Shown here one piece after another: positions 20,601 through 32,185 of a stretch of 64,000 bases of DNA. Below the pieces are notes generated by a model. The model made no database searches, was not told the DNA's origin, and saw only the letters and a program-made list of their open reading frames with translations. The first letter of the stretch is position 1. Every line of letters begins with the position of its first letter. The translations under genes were made by a program, and so were the position numbers. Source of the stretch: Anthopleura xanthogrammica (Eukaryota; Cnidaria; Anthozoa; Actiniaria; Actiniidae); the NCBI GenBank assembly GCA_964019055.1, contig OZ025206.1, positions 16,837,291 through 16,901,290 of the forward strand. The letters run 5' to 3'.

Positions 20601-23600
20601 TTGACTACATTGAGGGTGGTAAAAAACTGTTAAAGTGAGTTTATTAATAACATAAATTTTCATCAATGTAATGATTTTAAAGCTAAATTATGTATATGAC
20701 TAAAAGTTGTTAAATTAATTCATATTCCATTCTAATACAAATATACTTTTGCTTAGGAACAAACAATTTTGGATCTTGAACATCTTGTATGGAACAACAA
20801 CAGGTCAGGCCTCAACTTATGATATACTTTGATTCTTGAGTGCCTACCATAAGACAGATACCATCGTATACAGGGGCAGATCCAGGATTTTCTTCAGGGA
20901 GGGGTGCTGCATTGGAAGGGTACCCACACGAGAAAAATACCGAACCAAAAAAAACACAATATCATCCAAGAAAGTGAAAGTTATTATATATTAGCATCTT
21001 CAATGCTGCAGAAGGGGCACAAAATCAACCCGGGGGTCAACACCCCCTGCACCCCTGCCCTGGACCTACCCCTGTAAGGAGTATTGGATGTATCCAGTGC
21101 TTGGATTAAGGGATTGCACCCTGCTTCCTCCAGTTCAGACTTATGTTTATTCCTAAAAGTTCAATACTTCATGCCAAACTCATGGGATTTGCTGAGCTAT
21201 TTCTAGATAAACATGCAACCATCTGCTCAAACTAGATATTCATGTCGTGATTAATGGCATGCATCATGCATTTTCTAAGATTCAACATTTTTATTCAAGG
21301 AGTATTCAGTGGTTGGGGAGGAGTCCTTGCAGTCAATTTATTGGCATTCAAAGTTAAACAGGTAAATTTCCTTTTATTACTTCTTTACTTTAGTATGAAA
21401 AGCTACCCAACAAATATTGACTTTAAACAATAGTTTCCTATGCCGAAAACCTGTGAAATAAGATATGCAGGAATCCCATCAATGTAATCATTCATTGACT
21501 TCTGTTTGTAGGATACAGCAGGATGGATTGGGTTTTATTCCAATCTTGCAGGATGTGTTCTGGGTATGATAATGGCAAGGTTTGTCTATTGCTCTGTACT
21601 CTCACTAAATATCCTGAAGGGTCCTGAAGGGGGGCCCTAATCCCATTTCCCAGCCCAAAATTTTGCAAAATCCCAGTCCCAGTCATGCGAAATCTCAGTC
21701 CGAGTTATAAAGTTAGAGTTAGACATTTTGCAAAATCCCAATCCCAGTAATGGCTAAATCCCAGTCCCAGTGCATGAAATCCCATTTTCCCAGCCCCAAA
21801 AAAGGCGAATCCCAGCTCCCATTATAGCCGTTCAGGACCCTCAAAATTGCATAAACAAGTAACATTGATATAAATTACAAAGTAAGTTGTTACATACCTT
21901 GCTGTCAGTTAATTAAAAACAACTAGCAAGTAAACTAGTTTGAGCTGCGTCTGTGTATCAAGCATAAATAATGGGAATGATATGAATAACTTGAACAACG
22001 TGTAATAAAAAGGTGTATATATAACTGACGTTTTGGATGTTAGTCCTTCATCGGAGTAAAGAAGCAGTAATGAGAATAATGACTTAATATTCTGAGAAAT
22101 GAAATATTCAGCGATTATTTTTCTAGGTTTGCAGATTTCTTTACAGGAAGAATGAAGTGCTTTTTGATCTTCTTATTCCTTGGCTCCACTGGTTCGTTCC
22201 TTTGGTTTTCAATGCTGTGTCAAAACATCATACCATTCAGCAGAGGTAACTTGTTATCATACACGCAGTACAATGCTAGAACATGGAAGAGAACGTAACT
22301 ACTCTGTACATGGCTTCCCTATAAACCAATCTATACGCGCATCCTACGGCTCCGTCACTCTTTCCTTTGACGGCCAATCTATAAGTAATAAAATGCGCAT
22401 TAGCCAATCACAGTGCTCATATACGGTACGGCACGGCTCCGGCACTCTTCCCTTTCACGGGCAATCTATAAGTGGGAAAATGCGCATCATCCAATCACAG
22501 TGCTCATATACGGTACGGAACGGCTCCGGCACTCTTTCCTTTGACGGCCAATCTATGAGTGCCAAAATGCGCATCATCTAATTACAGTTCCCATATACGG
22601 TACGGCACGGCTCCGTATCCAATTACAGTGCTTATAGTACTGGCGCAGCACATTTCACAACTCTAAAATGGCTACATGTGATTGGGGCTGTGGTTGGGAA
22701 ACTGGAGTTGGAGGCGACTAACGTTTGCCAGCACTGCTTCCAGATATTTTCTTCACACCCATTACGCAGTCAACACAGCCCAAGATGTCTGGGTTTTTGG
22801 CTGCCGTCAATCAAACATTTACCAGCTCAGACCGTTGAAAATTCGATCGACGAAAACCGAATATGCAGGCGACTCGAATTATGGTTATTCGTCTGGGTCG
22901 CGTTTTTATGAAAATGGGTATAATTCAAGCGTAAAGAGTAAGGCTTCACTATAGACCCCTTTCACGTGACGTCAAAGCAGCTCAATTTGGAGGACAAAAC
23001 AAAAGAATTTCAATCTCCTGAGAATTGGAATGTATTGTTTTGTCCTCCAAATTAAGCTGCATTCCGACGTGCTGCAAGGGCTCTATTAATTCTTTTCCGT
23101 GGGCTTATTCACTGGCACAGTAACCTGAGAGTTATAAGTACCATGATTTTCCTTTGATTCTTTTTTTCTCTTCATTCAATAGTCTGGCTCTACGTATCTG
23201 CTGTACTGGGTGGTTGTTTCATCAATGGATCCATCCCATTATTCTACGAGTTAACAGTTGAAACAACCTATCCTATTGCTGAAGGAATCCCTATGTCTAT
23301 CATCACTACCTCCAATCATCTTTCTTGTCTTCTTTTCTTGGCTGCTCTCATGATTCCTAATATTGGTGAGTTGGGCTTTTTATCTTTTATCTTGTATTCC
23401 AGGGATGTATCGGCCAGGATTTTTCATGGCCAGAAAAGGCGCGAAAATATGAGCAACAAAGTCTTGCAAGTTGTCGCGCAACATTGTTATGTTGCAAGTT
23501 GCATAGCTCCTATTTCTGCAACAAAGGTGTGCAACAAAATTTTGTAAAAATGTTGCGCGACAAGTTGCACGATGTTGTTGCTCGTATTTCCGTGCCTTAA

Positions 23601-24015
23601 ACTGAGGCATTTACCTCAACAAATCAATACTCATTCCCCTCCCCAAAAACACATCTCGGAACTTTATACACTATCGATATAGCTAGAGGACACTCGGCTC
23701 CCCGCAGCTCTCCGCATAAAATATGTCGTGACTGAGTTTTGTCCTGGTATATTTTTGCTTGACTATTCAGGAACCATGTGGATGAACTGGTGTATGGTGG
23801 CTATCTGTGGTATGTGCATTCCACTGTTACTCACCTTCAAGGAAAAATACCACAGGCATGAACTTGATACTGGGGCCATACAACAAGAGAGGCGACGTGC
23901 TCGAACGAAGCCCAGGCAGCACAAGAAGGATGACTCGGAGACCAAGGCGCTGTTATCCTCGGGGGAACATGACAGATCACTGCGGTACGCCAGTAGCGGC
24001 AATTCTGTGGTCTGA
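17632..24015 (+). CDS. SLC49A4: SLC49A4 (DIRC2)-like major facilitator carrier, 11 exons, 511 aa
   Basis: Exons: 17632-17920, 18579-18669, 19154-19392, 20341-20403, 20505-20634, 20757-20803, 21300-21361, 21512-21579, 22127-22245, 23183-23365, 23771-24015. All junctions are GT-AG and in phase; total 1,536 nt. The protein has the FLVCR/SLC49 fold: an N-terminal VYHRRWYILVVFSL first helix, VWNTWGPI, then STTWF-type SSTWFPPNQRATATAIS loop (about 154-170), a PAKPPHPPSFSA central loop, WIGFYSNLAGCVLG and RFADFFTGRMK in the second half, and a basic C-terminal tail with LLSSGEHD. These blocks match human SLC49A4/DIRC2 in order. Known members sit in the lysosomal membrane and SLC49A4 has been reported to export pyridoxine; substrate here is inferred from family only. 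Introns are unusually repeat-laden (microsatellites in intron 3). Divergent from the ABCG gene. Confidence 0.92.
18785..19075 (+). repeat. Dispersed-repeat fragment expanded into a 23-24 bp minisatellite
   Basis: Starts with a CTCCAGGTTCTCCAATTTTT fragment and AAATTCCAATTTGATCTGTG, both typical of the dispersed repeat. The segment GATCTGTGAGTTAGCTGTGA is then repeated about seven times at 23-24 bp spacing. It lies in intron 2 of the SLC49A4-like gene. Confidence 0.75.
19439..19810 (+). repeat. (TTCA)n microsatellite with TGCA, CTCA and TTCG variants
   Basis: About 200 bases of near-perfect TTCA repeats (19441-19638), then interrupted variants to 19810. Starts about 47 bases after the donor of exon 3 of the SLC49A4-like gene. 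Confidence 0.95.
19915..20217 (+). repeat. (CTCA)n microsatellite
   Basis: About 300 bases of uninterrupted CTCA units, followed by CAGT variants up to about 20290. Same intron as the TTCA array. Confidence 0.95.
21601..21840 (+). repeat. Degenerate AAATCCCAGTCCCAGT tandem tract
   Basis: Irregular repeats of AAATCCCAGTCCCAGT-type units between exons 8 and 9 of the SLC49A4-like gene, bounded by GGGTCCTGAAGGG and TTCAGGACCCTC, which are inverted copies. Confidence 0.5.
22347..22645 (+). repeat. 87-bp tandem repeat, about 3.3 copies
   Basis: CGGCTCCG recurs at 22347, 22434, 22521 and 22608, exactly 87 bases apart. Each unit has ACGGCCAATCTATAAGT, AAAATGCGCATCA, CCAATCACAGTGCTCATATA and CGGTACGG. 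87 is a multiple of 3, which explains an open frame here that is not a gene. Confidence 0.9.
22950..23086. mobile_element. Palindromic MITE family, copy C
   Basis: TATAGACCCCTTTCACGTGACGTCA arm start, GCAGCTCAATTTGGAGGACA and TTTTGTCCTCCAAATTAAGC; right end GCTGCAAGGGCTCTA is more diverged. It lies in intron 9 of the SLC49A4-like gene, about 97 bases before exon 10. Confidence 0.75.
23438..23597. mobile_element. GCAACA-rich inverted-repeat element
   Basis: GGCGCGAAAATATGAGCAAC at the left pairs with GTTGTTGCTCGTATTTCCGTGCC at the right, with TTGTCGCGCAACATTG and its complement between. Possibly related to the GTGCAACATTGCGCGC family. Confidence 0.55.
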
Positions 24016-24128
24016 TCCAGACTGCAGTGGAAACGAAATATATTCGATGAAGTAGAAACTGACACGCGTAAGATAAATAACTGGACTTCGCTGACTCACT
24101 CTTGTGGAGAAGCCAGCCGTTATAGTCC

Positions 24129-24273
24129 TTTCCCGAATTTGCTTGATTGACCATGAAACAATAGCTCCAAGTCGAGGTCGGACTTGATGTGTTTATACAT
24201 TTACTGTATTTTATCAAGTCAAACCTCGACTTGGAATTATTGTTTCGTGGTCATTCAAGCGAATTCGGGGAAA
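24129..24273. mobile_element. Inverted-repeat element, TATACATTTACTGTATT loop, copy 1
   Basis: TTTCCCGAATTTGCTTGATT pairs with the right end CAAGCGAATTCGGGGAAA, and the arms continue through CCAAGTCGAGGT. The loop TATACATTTACTGTATT also occurs in the element at 59431-59593. Lies in the putative 3' UTR of the SLC49A4-like gene. Confidence 0.7.
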
Positions 24274-24360
24274 TGTCTATGCAGATGTCATTATTGCTCC
24301 TTGCAAGTTTTTTTTTAAGAATTCCGATTAGACTGAGAATTTTGCTAATAATTTCCTTGG

Positions 24361-24366
24361 AATAAA
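24361..24366 (+). promoter_or_regulatory. Candidate polyadenylation signal, SLC49A4-like gene
   Basis: AATAAA about 345 bases after the stop codon. First canonical hexamer downstream that I see. Confidence 0.4.
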
Positions 24367-24573
24367 ATGTGAATTACTTAAGTTCTCCTTCAGCTTTGGA
24401 TAATTCAGGAAGAAAATCAGAATTTTCCAGCTTTTTCAGCTTAAGTGAAATGCTGGTATGAAATAGTGCAAGTTCTTTTAGAGGACATTTATAACTGGTC
24501 GCTATAGTAGCCGTTGCTGAGTAACAGCTTGTCGGTTAATATTAACTGTACCGAGGTTGATTAAGAAACAGTG

Positions 24574-24840
24574 TCGAGTTGGCATTATAGTGCATTGTGG
24601 AAGCTTTTAAGGAGACATTTTTTCAAGATGGCGTCTATTTTAAGAATCGTTTTCAGTGCGCATGCAATTTTATCCCAAATTTCTCATCTTTTGTTTAAAC
24701 CTTCTTTTGTTTTTAATTAAACAAAAGAAGGTGAGAAATTCGGGATAAAATTGCATGCGCAATGAAAACGATCCTTAAACTGTGAACTGGCTTATTTTGA
24801 CCCCTAAAACAGTCCCAGAATGCACTGTAATGCTAACTCG
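24574..24840. mobile_element. Inverted-repeat element of about 267 bp
   Basis: CGAGTTGGCATTATAGTGCA at the left pairs with TGCACTGTAATGCTAACTCG at the right; an inner palindrome around 24665-24775 pairs CGCATGCAATTTTATCCC with GGGATAAAATTGCATGCG. Lies between the SLC49A4-like and SPARC genes. Confidence 0.7.
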
Positions 24841-25896
24841 TCCCATTTTTTCTTCCCGCTGACGACAGACTTGACCGCAAGTTTTCATCGTTTCCCTGCA
24901 TTTCACTTTACCCTTTGCAAACCTTTACACCAAAGACAAGTTTTCTGGTATTCGAAACAAGTTTTGCTTTTCAACTGACGTTTCACGTTTGCCTGAAACG
25001 AGATGCCCAAACTGTCTATTGTAAAAAGTACAGCTGAGATGACCTTCAGAACGAACTCAACATCAACCAATCAGATTTGAGGATTCGACATTGTATTTTG
25101 ATGAGCATTTCCCATGTCCCTCCTCGGAAAATGCTAACCAAAAACAGTTGACCCATAATTCCTTTCGGGGAACGCAATCAAATCAGCTGGAAGGATCCGC
25201 CAATCAGAGCAAAGAAAAAAAAGGAAAGGCTCAAGAACCCAATCAAATGCCATCTGATTGTTTGCCAAGCGTACCTTCTACTGGTGTATTGTTTTCAATA
25301 CAAGGACAAGAGAAGCCAGCCAGATAGTTGAGTTTGGTGCTGAGGTCAGGTTTGATGGGTGTATAGTTGGTAGACATCCAAATATTTGACTATTTGATCG
25401 CACACACCGGAAACCATGGCAAGGAGCTCGCTAAAACGCGGTTAAATATCTTAAAACATGAATCGCGAAATACGTCCTAGGCACCAAATGGAAAAAGAAA
25501 GCCATACGATGAAAAGGGAACGTATTAGCGTTAAATAGGATCCTAAAAGTACATGAACGAACGAATAGGGACCAATAGGGCAAATCCCCACGGTGGTGGC
25601 CATGGAATGAAGTAGTTTGCCCGTGACCCACCCACATACACCTTTATCCGGTTTCTGAAAGACGATCCCTAAATGTGGTTAGTTGGGTATATGGGATTAC
25701 TTTACATGTCATTCACACAAACACATTCCTAATTGGATTGAGTGAGAGAGCTCATTCCTGTGGATATTCAAGCTCGAGCCTTCAGTGACGATCCGAAGGA
25801 TTTTCTTGATTGAGGTTTGTTTTCTCTGAGAGGTCAGATAATTGACGCAAGAAGACACCCTTCGTTATTCAGTATTCATTTACTGCCAAAGAAGAA
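24841..25896. other. Intergenic region upstream of SPARC
   Basis: No convincing exon. It contains CCAATCAGA boxes near 25068 and 25200, typical of mobile-element fragments, and a 78-codon open frame at 25091-25327 that I do not accept as a gene. The SPARC promoter is presumably in the last few hundred bases; no definite element is identifiable. Confidence 0.4.
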
Positions 25897-28800
25897 ATGG
25901 CGAAGTTTCTAGGAGCACTGTGTTTGGTTCTGGCTTTCGTATGCTATTCGGTAAGTAATCGCAGCAACTTCATCCCCATCTAACTATCCTCCTAGATCAT
26001 TTTCAAAGTTCTTCACTTAAAGTCTATTAATATTTGCCTCGAAGTACCGTTTCGCTATTCAAATCACTTATCTACACAGGATTATATACAGAAATGAGAC
26101 CGTTAACACATTTTAAGAAAAACTCGACATATTTTAAATTCATTAGATTGAGAGAAAGGTTCATGTTTACCAAGCACTCGGTCAAAACTATAAGAATACT
26201 ATCTGAATTGTGTTGCTTTGGAAGCGCATATTTGGGCCGAAGTTCGCGTTGAAAAGTAAAACGCGGAGGGTTAGTGGTAAATTGTTCCATAGATTTTTCA
26301 CTCGAAGTAAAATTATAAATGTGTGAATGAGCAAGTTAGGTTGCTCAAAATCATCAGATAGTGTTTGGTACAATAGTTTATTTGTTTCATGTTGTGTTTA
26401 TCACCTAATGTCCTCGTTAAACGCGTGTTCTCACGTTTCTTGTCGATTTTCCTCGGTCGCCATCTTTCCTCGCAATCTCCTTCTACTATTGGATTCTTAT
26501 CTAAATTGAAATTTCTGTCGTAATTTTCGCGATAAAAGCCGAGAGTCAATTTCCCTGATTGTCTGTTATCAATAATCTTGATGTGGGCATGCGACAAATG
26601 CTTTAGTATCAAAGAAATGATCGATGAATCTCGAACAAACCACTCTAAAGAAACAACAAATTAATGCCATTCTATTTACCCACAAAACAAGCAGATTTAT
26701 CATCAACAAGTTATATATATTTATCTAGTCAAAGTACCATCTCACTGAACCACATGAAAACATATCTTCTCCAACATTCTGAAATATTCAAGGTGTGCTC
26801 TAAAGATGTCTGGAGAATTTCTAGGAGTTTATCTGTGCATCCGTCACGTCATTCGACGACGAAATTTGTGCTGAAACTTTTTATTATCGCCTTGAGGAAT
26901 GGTGTTTTGAGAGTCCCGCCTTATCCTGATGGGATCTCTGGTCACTGTCTGAACTATTAATCTATTCAACATTGCGCTGAAGACATATGTTTATCAGAAA
27001 TTGCGGTAAAAGTTTTAGTGGACTTAAAATCTTTGTTTAAAAAATGTTGGAGGCCATGTATTTGAGAAGGATGAGGTTGGATAAGGAATGTGGGTCACGA
27101 AGGGTGATGTTGTTACCTGATACAATGGTATTATAAACCATATAAATCATCCTGGAGTCACACAAGTCGCTCAGAATCGACGCGCACCAGAGCTTTGTAC
27201 GTTTGTAGCGCTACATGCAACGGTGCCACAAGATCGTCCTTTAAGGTGTTTCCCAGTAGTTTTTTATTGACCACACTTCTCATGTTCATCTGGCGAATTG
27301 AAAACCTTTTCCTGGTCTGATCAAAATGAATTTTACACCAGACATCAAGCATAGATGGAAGTTTTGATTAATGTCAATTTTAACTCGATTGGCGTTTCCA
27401 TGACAACGGAAAATAATGATCGTTGAAATCAGTTTTCCTTGAATATCTCCCGTTTTCGATGAGCTTCAGAAAAATGACTATATACATGCTAAACTTCGCA
27501 TTCAGGCACAGCTATTCAGATGATAATTAGAGGGTTGGATTAGAGCGATTTCGAATAAATCGCAAAAACATTCTGTGACCGCTTATTATGATATTGGAAA
27601 CTATAGCAGAACAAAAAAATCCTTCGCGTTCGAAAAATAATGTCAAACTACTGCTAAACGTTACCTACAATATCTATTTACCTTTCCTGAAAGCGACATT
27701 TGTGAAAACTTTTTCTTTGCGGAGTTAGAATTTTTCTTGTACAGGTGCTTTCAGTAGAATAGTTTGAACGATTTCACCTTCCTAGCAATTTCAAAATTAT
27801 CTCTCAAACGAACGAATGAATACAGCTAACGTTTAGCAGTAGTTTGACATTATTTTGCGAACGCGAAGGATTTTTTTGTTCTGCTATAGTTTCCAATATC
27901 ATAATAAGCGGTCACAGAATGTTTTTGCGATTTATTCGAAATCGCTCTAATCCAACCCTCTAATTATCATCTGAATAGCTGTGCCTGAATACGAAGTTTA
28001 GCATGTATATAGTCATTTTTCTGAAGCTCATCGAAAACGGGAGATATTCAAGGAAAACTGATTTCAACGATCATTATTTTCCGTTGCCATGGAAACGCCG
28101 ATCGAGTTGAAATTGACATCAATCAAAACTTCCATCTATGCTTGATGTCTGGTGTAAAATTCATTTTGATCAGACCAGGAAAAGGTTTTCAATTCGCTAG
28201 ATGAACATGAGAAGTGTGGTCAATAAAAAACTACTGGGAAACACCTTAATACACTGCAGCCGCCATCAAGTAGTTTTGGTTACTTCTTGTTTTCAGCCCG
28301 CCGCTGGATTTGCTTGATCATACAATTCACGCAAACATCCATCCATGGTCTCTTATATAATGGAAGGAATTACAATAGATGTATAGTAGCAGCTTTGATT
28401 CAAAATCCTGCAAGAATTAACCTGACCTCTTTAAGAACAAATCTCTTTTGAATTAAGTACATATGAGAACCAAAGTGTAGGATTTGCGAAGATTCAGTAG
28501 CATCCGTTTATGGAATGTGGGGTACTAATTGACTCATTTGGCAAATGCAATCTGTGGTGCCGTAAATCCTCTATTAAGCCCCCCTCTCTAATAAGCCCCC
28601 CCTTTTTAAAGGATGAAATTTATTAACTTATTTATCAACTCTGAAGTTCGTTTGATAAAAATTTGCTGTAACTGTTTCATATACTACAATGGAACAAAAA
28701 GGACATGGACCATTACTTTATTTGCCAGTAAATGTTACGTACCTCTCTATTGTTTCCAACATACATAGAGCTAGATATATAGTACTGGTTCATGGACACA

Positions 28801-31528
28801 GTGTTTGCACTCTACTGCGCAATGTCACTCATTTCCACTGCATTTTGAGTCAGCGGGGTTGATGTTTTTAGCTGGTAATCCAACTAACTGTTTTTCTCAA
28901 TTCGACAGGTTGCTGTTGAAGAAGCAAATAACAGCTCAGGTGAGAGAGATACGTTACAAATTTGCTGTCTTATTTCCTCTTTGAACATTTTATCAACACC
29001 CTCTTCCAACACTACAATGTAAATTATATGCGCTGTCATCAGTATAATCACAGATGCATGCGTAGATTATGGCACTGTGCAATGTAAAATCAGTCCTTTC
29101 TTTCTTTCTTCCATCCATTTGCACCCATTCACCCGAATCCAACCATTCTTGTTTGTTTGCTTGCTTCCTTTTTCCCTTCCTCTTAACTATCAGTTTAGTC
29201 ATCAGCAACTCACCGATCCACGCATCGGTCCATCTATCCTTTTTCCATCCATGCATCTCTGCTTGCATCCTTTTTTCATCTGTCCATTTATCCATCGTTA
29301 TCTATCCATCCACCAGATGTATTTACTCATACGCTGTAAATAACTCACGTACCATTATTTTCCTAAGATCCCTGTGAACATGTTTACTGCAAGAAGGGAC
29401 GCATGTGCGTAACGAATGAAGACAGTTCCACCAGATGTGTGTGCCCCGAGTCCTGTCCTGAAGTCGTCGAGCCAGTCTGCACTTTTTACCACAGACAACA
29501 CAACAACACTTGCGAGATGCATAAGTTTGCTTGTCGATATGGATTCTTTACCGCTGTCAAACACAAGGGCCCTTGCACCCCAGACGGTAAGTCTGGACGT
29601 ACGTGAGGACAACCATAGATGCATGCAGTGCATGTAAATGCTTTACTGCGATTCTCAATATTCTGCGAACTCTGTAGTTGCGAGTTGCCCGTTGGAATTT
29701 TGTTTTTCACTGCCGCCAGTCAAAACTTTCATAGGTACCGACTTATTAGTTTTGATTGACGGCAGCGAAAAACAAATTTAATCACAAGCCCTTGAAATGT
29801 CTGAGTTCTAGATCATATCTATTGCACGCATTCAAGACTTGTCTTCGAAACTGTTTGTTAGAGACGTGACGAGCAGGCTTCCTTGACATTGAGATCACAT
29901 TTTTGTCCGTGCGTCTAGAATGATCCTTTTGCGCATCACCGCCGCGATCTTTTTGTTTGCGCACGTTCTTGATAAGGAACGATAAATATTTCCAAACACG
30001 TGTGTTTGCCGTCTCCCCTCCTTTCCGTCCCGTATTTTATATTTAGTTTGATCATTATTCATCATAATGTTTTAGAGTGTTTTAAAACTATCACACAACT
30101 GATCGGGACGGTCATAGGTACTTTTGGTCCCTCATAGAACACCGGGCAAGATGATTTTTAAGAGAGGAAGGCCGTTGTAAATTCTCCCCCCCCCCGTCCT
30201 CGAAAAGTGAATACTCCCTTACTTTATCTGAATAATTGACTTGTAGAAACAAATGCTGCAGGTAGTGGTTGTCCTCTTGATCGGCTACTTGACTTTCATG
30301 ATCGCTACCTCGACTGGCTGAGGATTTCCTACGAGGAAGCAAAAAATCTCAAGTTGGATCTAAGCCAGGAATCAAGGCTCGAGGCTTTGATCGACCAAGA
30401 GAGAAAGAAACTTATCGAGGTAAAAACTAATATGAATTTTAAAAATCGTCCAGAGCCAGTGGATAACAAACCTATGGTGATAGAGGGCATATCAGCAGCG
30501 CACACTACCCGCTTTTCCAATCCAGTAGAGCAGTTTTCGTATGACTATGAAAAACTTACGGCACGAACCGCGCCTTGCCGTGACCGTGTCAGTGCCGTGC
30601 CGTGTATGCAAACAATTGACATTCGGTGCCGTGTCCGCGCCGCGCCGTAACCGTGCTGTGTGCAGCGACTTTTCACACTTGTACGAAATCTGCTCTAAGT
30701 TAAGCTTGTATGACAAGCACTTTAGAATCTTACTTGTAAAGTGAAAAACAGGAGTTGTGTGGACGGAAGTTTATTTCAACCATTCATTGCAAGGAATTTC
30801 ACTATTTTGATGTTTTGATGGTTGTTGAAGTGTTGATATGCTGATCATGCTAGTGACAGGTTTTAAATAGTTGAGTTTCCCAGAACCTCAAGCCAAGTTG
30901 GATTAGTACATGGATGGTAATCTGCGAGAGGTGCTGCTCCAATAAAATTGTTCGATCGATCTTCCTAATTTTCTCTCACATTTTCTTCACTATTAATGCT
31001 GTTTCAGTGGGAGTTTACTTCTCGTGATACCAACAAGAATGGAATCCTTGACGTCGGTGAAATGAAGCTGATGGTCGATGAGAGAGAACCTTGTATGATC
31101 GCTTTGATATCTTCATGCGACTTTGATAATGAGCCTGGCATTTCGCAAACCGAGTGGAACACCTGTTTCCCTCTCAGGCTGGAAGGTCAGTACAGAATAT
31201 ACTTCTTTACCTTGGGGTATGCAGAACTCGTGTCGTTCCTTTGAGAATAGGATTCTTTGTTTTATTTGAGTCCAAACAAAGAAATGACACTCAAGGGAAT
31301 GGCACGTGGTCTGAATGGGAAATACTATGGTCTCGACTGACTTGCCTCATTTTTACGTGGAAACATAAAATAGTTTTCAAATGTATGAGAGGTTAGTCAG
31401 TCCAAAAAAATAATTATTTAAATTGGTCGCCATATTTCGATTCTGTGTATAATATATTATATATTAAAATATAATAAATTTGCTTTCTTTCAGGCTTAGA
31501 GAACCAGGTCGCTCAAGAGATCCTGTGA
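25897..31528 (+). CDS. SPARC: SPARC (osteonectin)-like secreted calcium-binding protein, 6 exons, 229 aa
   Basis: Exons: 25897-25950, 28909-28939, 29368-29586, 30247-30419, 31008-31185, 31494-31528; all GT-AG and in phase. Residues 1 to about 18 are a hydrophobic signal peptide encoded by exon 1. A follistatin-like domain (about 29-101) begins DPCEHVYCKKGRMC and has the expected ten-cysteine spacing, with a KHKGPC end. The extracellular calcium-binding domain follows, with an EF-hand loop DTNKNGILDVGE (166-177) and the SPARC-specific second hand DFDNEPGISQTE (197-208) held by the cysteines at 196 and in NTCF. Human SPARC has about 303 residues; the difference is the acidic N-terminal module, here reduced to VAVEEANNSS. 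Absence of that module is known for cnidarian SPARC. Members bind collagen and calcium in the extracellular matrix and occur in coral skeletal matrix. Intron 1 carries a 1-kb fold-back element. Confidence 0.92.
27241..28249. mobile_element. Fold-back element with 423-bp inverted arms flanked by TTAA
   Basis: The arm 27241-27663 is the near-exact reverse complement of 27827-28249, with a handful of mismatches, separated by a 163-base spacer. Outer ends are TTAAGGTGTTTCCCAGTAGT and ACTACTGGGAAACACCTTAA, so TTAA stands at both ends. No protein is encoded. TTAA target duplication is typical of the piggyBac superfamily, so this may be a non-autonomous member; that is inference. It sits in SPARC intron 1. 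Confidence 0.85.
29700..29783. repeat. Short inverted repeat in SPARC intron 3
   Basis: TTTGTTTTTCACTGCCGCCAGTCAAAAC pairs with GTTTTGATTGACGGCAGCGA, with a loop near GGTACCG. Could be a small MITE. Confidence 0.6.
30550..30675. repeat. GCCGTGCCGTG-rich imperfect palindrome
   Basis: CGGCACGAACCGCGCC and GCCGCGCCGTAACCGTGCTG form inverted arms around a CCGTGTATGCAAACAATTGA centre. In SPARC intron 4. Confidence 0.45.
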
Positions 31529-31687
31529 ACCAAAGATCGCATTATTCTCTTGAAGAATCTCTTATAATATTATAAACAGAGGATTAGTTTCATAAGTGCA
31601 AGAGTTAAACGTAATATCAAGTAATAGCACAAGTATTCTTTTGTAAAAATATGCATGTTGTGTTGGTCATTATGGTGGCTGTGCAAT

Positions 31688-31693
31688 AATAAA
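31688..31693 (+). promoter_or_regulatory. Polyadenylation signal of SPARC
   Basis: AATAAA 160 bases after the SPARC stop codon, followed by a GT-rich stretch near 31697. Well placed. Confidence 0.55.
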
Positions 31694-31757
31694 ATTTGGG
31701 GTTTGCAGGAGGTATGATTTTTAAAATAGTTGTTCATCGTTTTTGACTGCATCTCCT

Positions 31758-31957
31758 CCAGTGGCGTAGCGAGGGTGGGGCGAGGGGGGTCGGCCGCCCC
31801 CTTAAATTTTCGGATCGAGCCTTTTTTCTTTGATGTATGATGTCAATGCCACTGGCGTAGGGAGGGGGGCGGGCACGTGCCCCCCTAATGTTTTGGTAAT
31901 TAGTTTTTATTCTAGGTGCCCCCCCCCCCCCGATCCTGGGTCCTCGCTATGCCACTT
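31758..31957. repeat. TGGCGTAGCGAG element with G/C tracts, copy 2
   Basis: CCAGTGGCGTAGCGAG at the left faces CTCGCTATGCCACTT at the right; the interior GATCGAGCCTTTTTT and GCGGGCACGTGCCCCCCT match copy 1 at 15838-16047. Lies between SPARC and NEMP. Confidence 0.6.
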
Positions 31958-31997
31958 ATCTCCTACATATTTATCCAAACCTACTGGAAAGATCGAT

Positions 31998-32185
31998 CAA
32001 TTTGATGTGTTGGAAATATGTTGGAAGTGGTGACTTCTTGAATTTGAAAGACGGGCGAAAAATGACGGCGTACGTTTTCATTACTCCAGCATGGCATGGA
32101 AGTTCGACTTCCGTGATATTTCCATATGGTTTTTGAATTTCCATGGTATGGAAATATGTTGGAAGTCGCCACTTCCAACATGTTT
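31998..32185. repeat. GGAAATATGTTGGAAGT imperfect palindromic region
   Basis: TGGAAATATGTTGGAAGTGG occurs near 32012 and TGGAAATATGTTGGAAGTCG near 32150, with GGAAGTTCGACTTCC between them. Intergenic, non-coding. Confidence 0.4.

Noticed and set aside
22180..22581. 133-codon open frame overlapping exon 9 of the SLC49A4-like gene
   Set aside because: It is in another frame over the exon and continues through the 87-bp tandem repeat, whose length is divisible by three.
25091..25327. 78-codon open frame rich in Gln, Asn and Ser
   Set aside because: No domain, no splice partners, and CCAATCAGAGC repeat text inside it.
29069..29377. Open frames of 88-102 codons
   Set aside because: They cover CATCCATC-type low-complexity sequence in SPARC intron 2 and run into exon 3 in the wrong frame.
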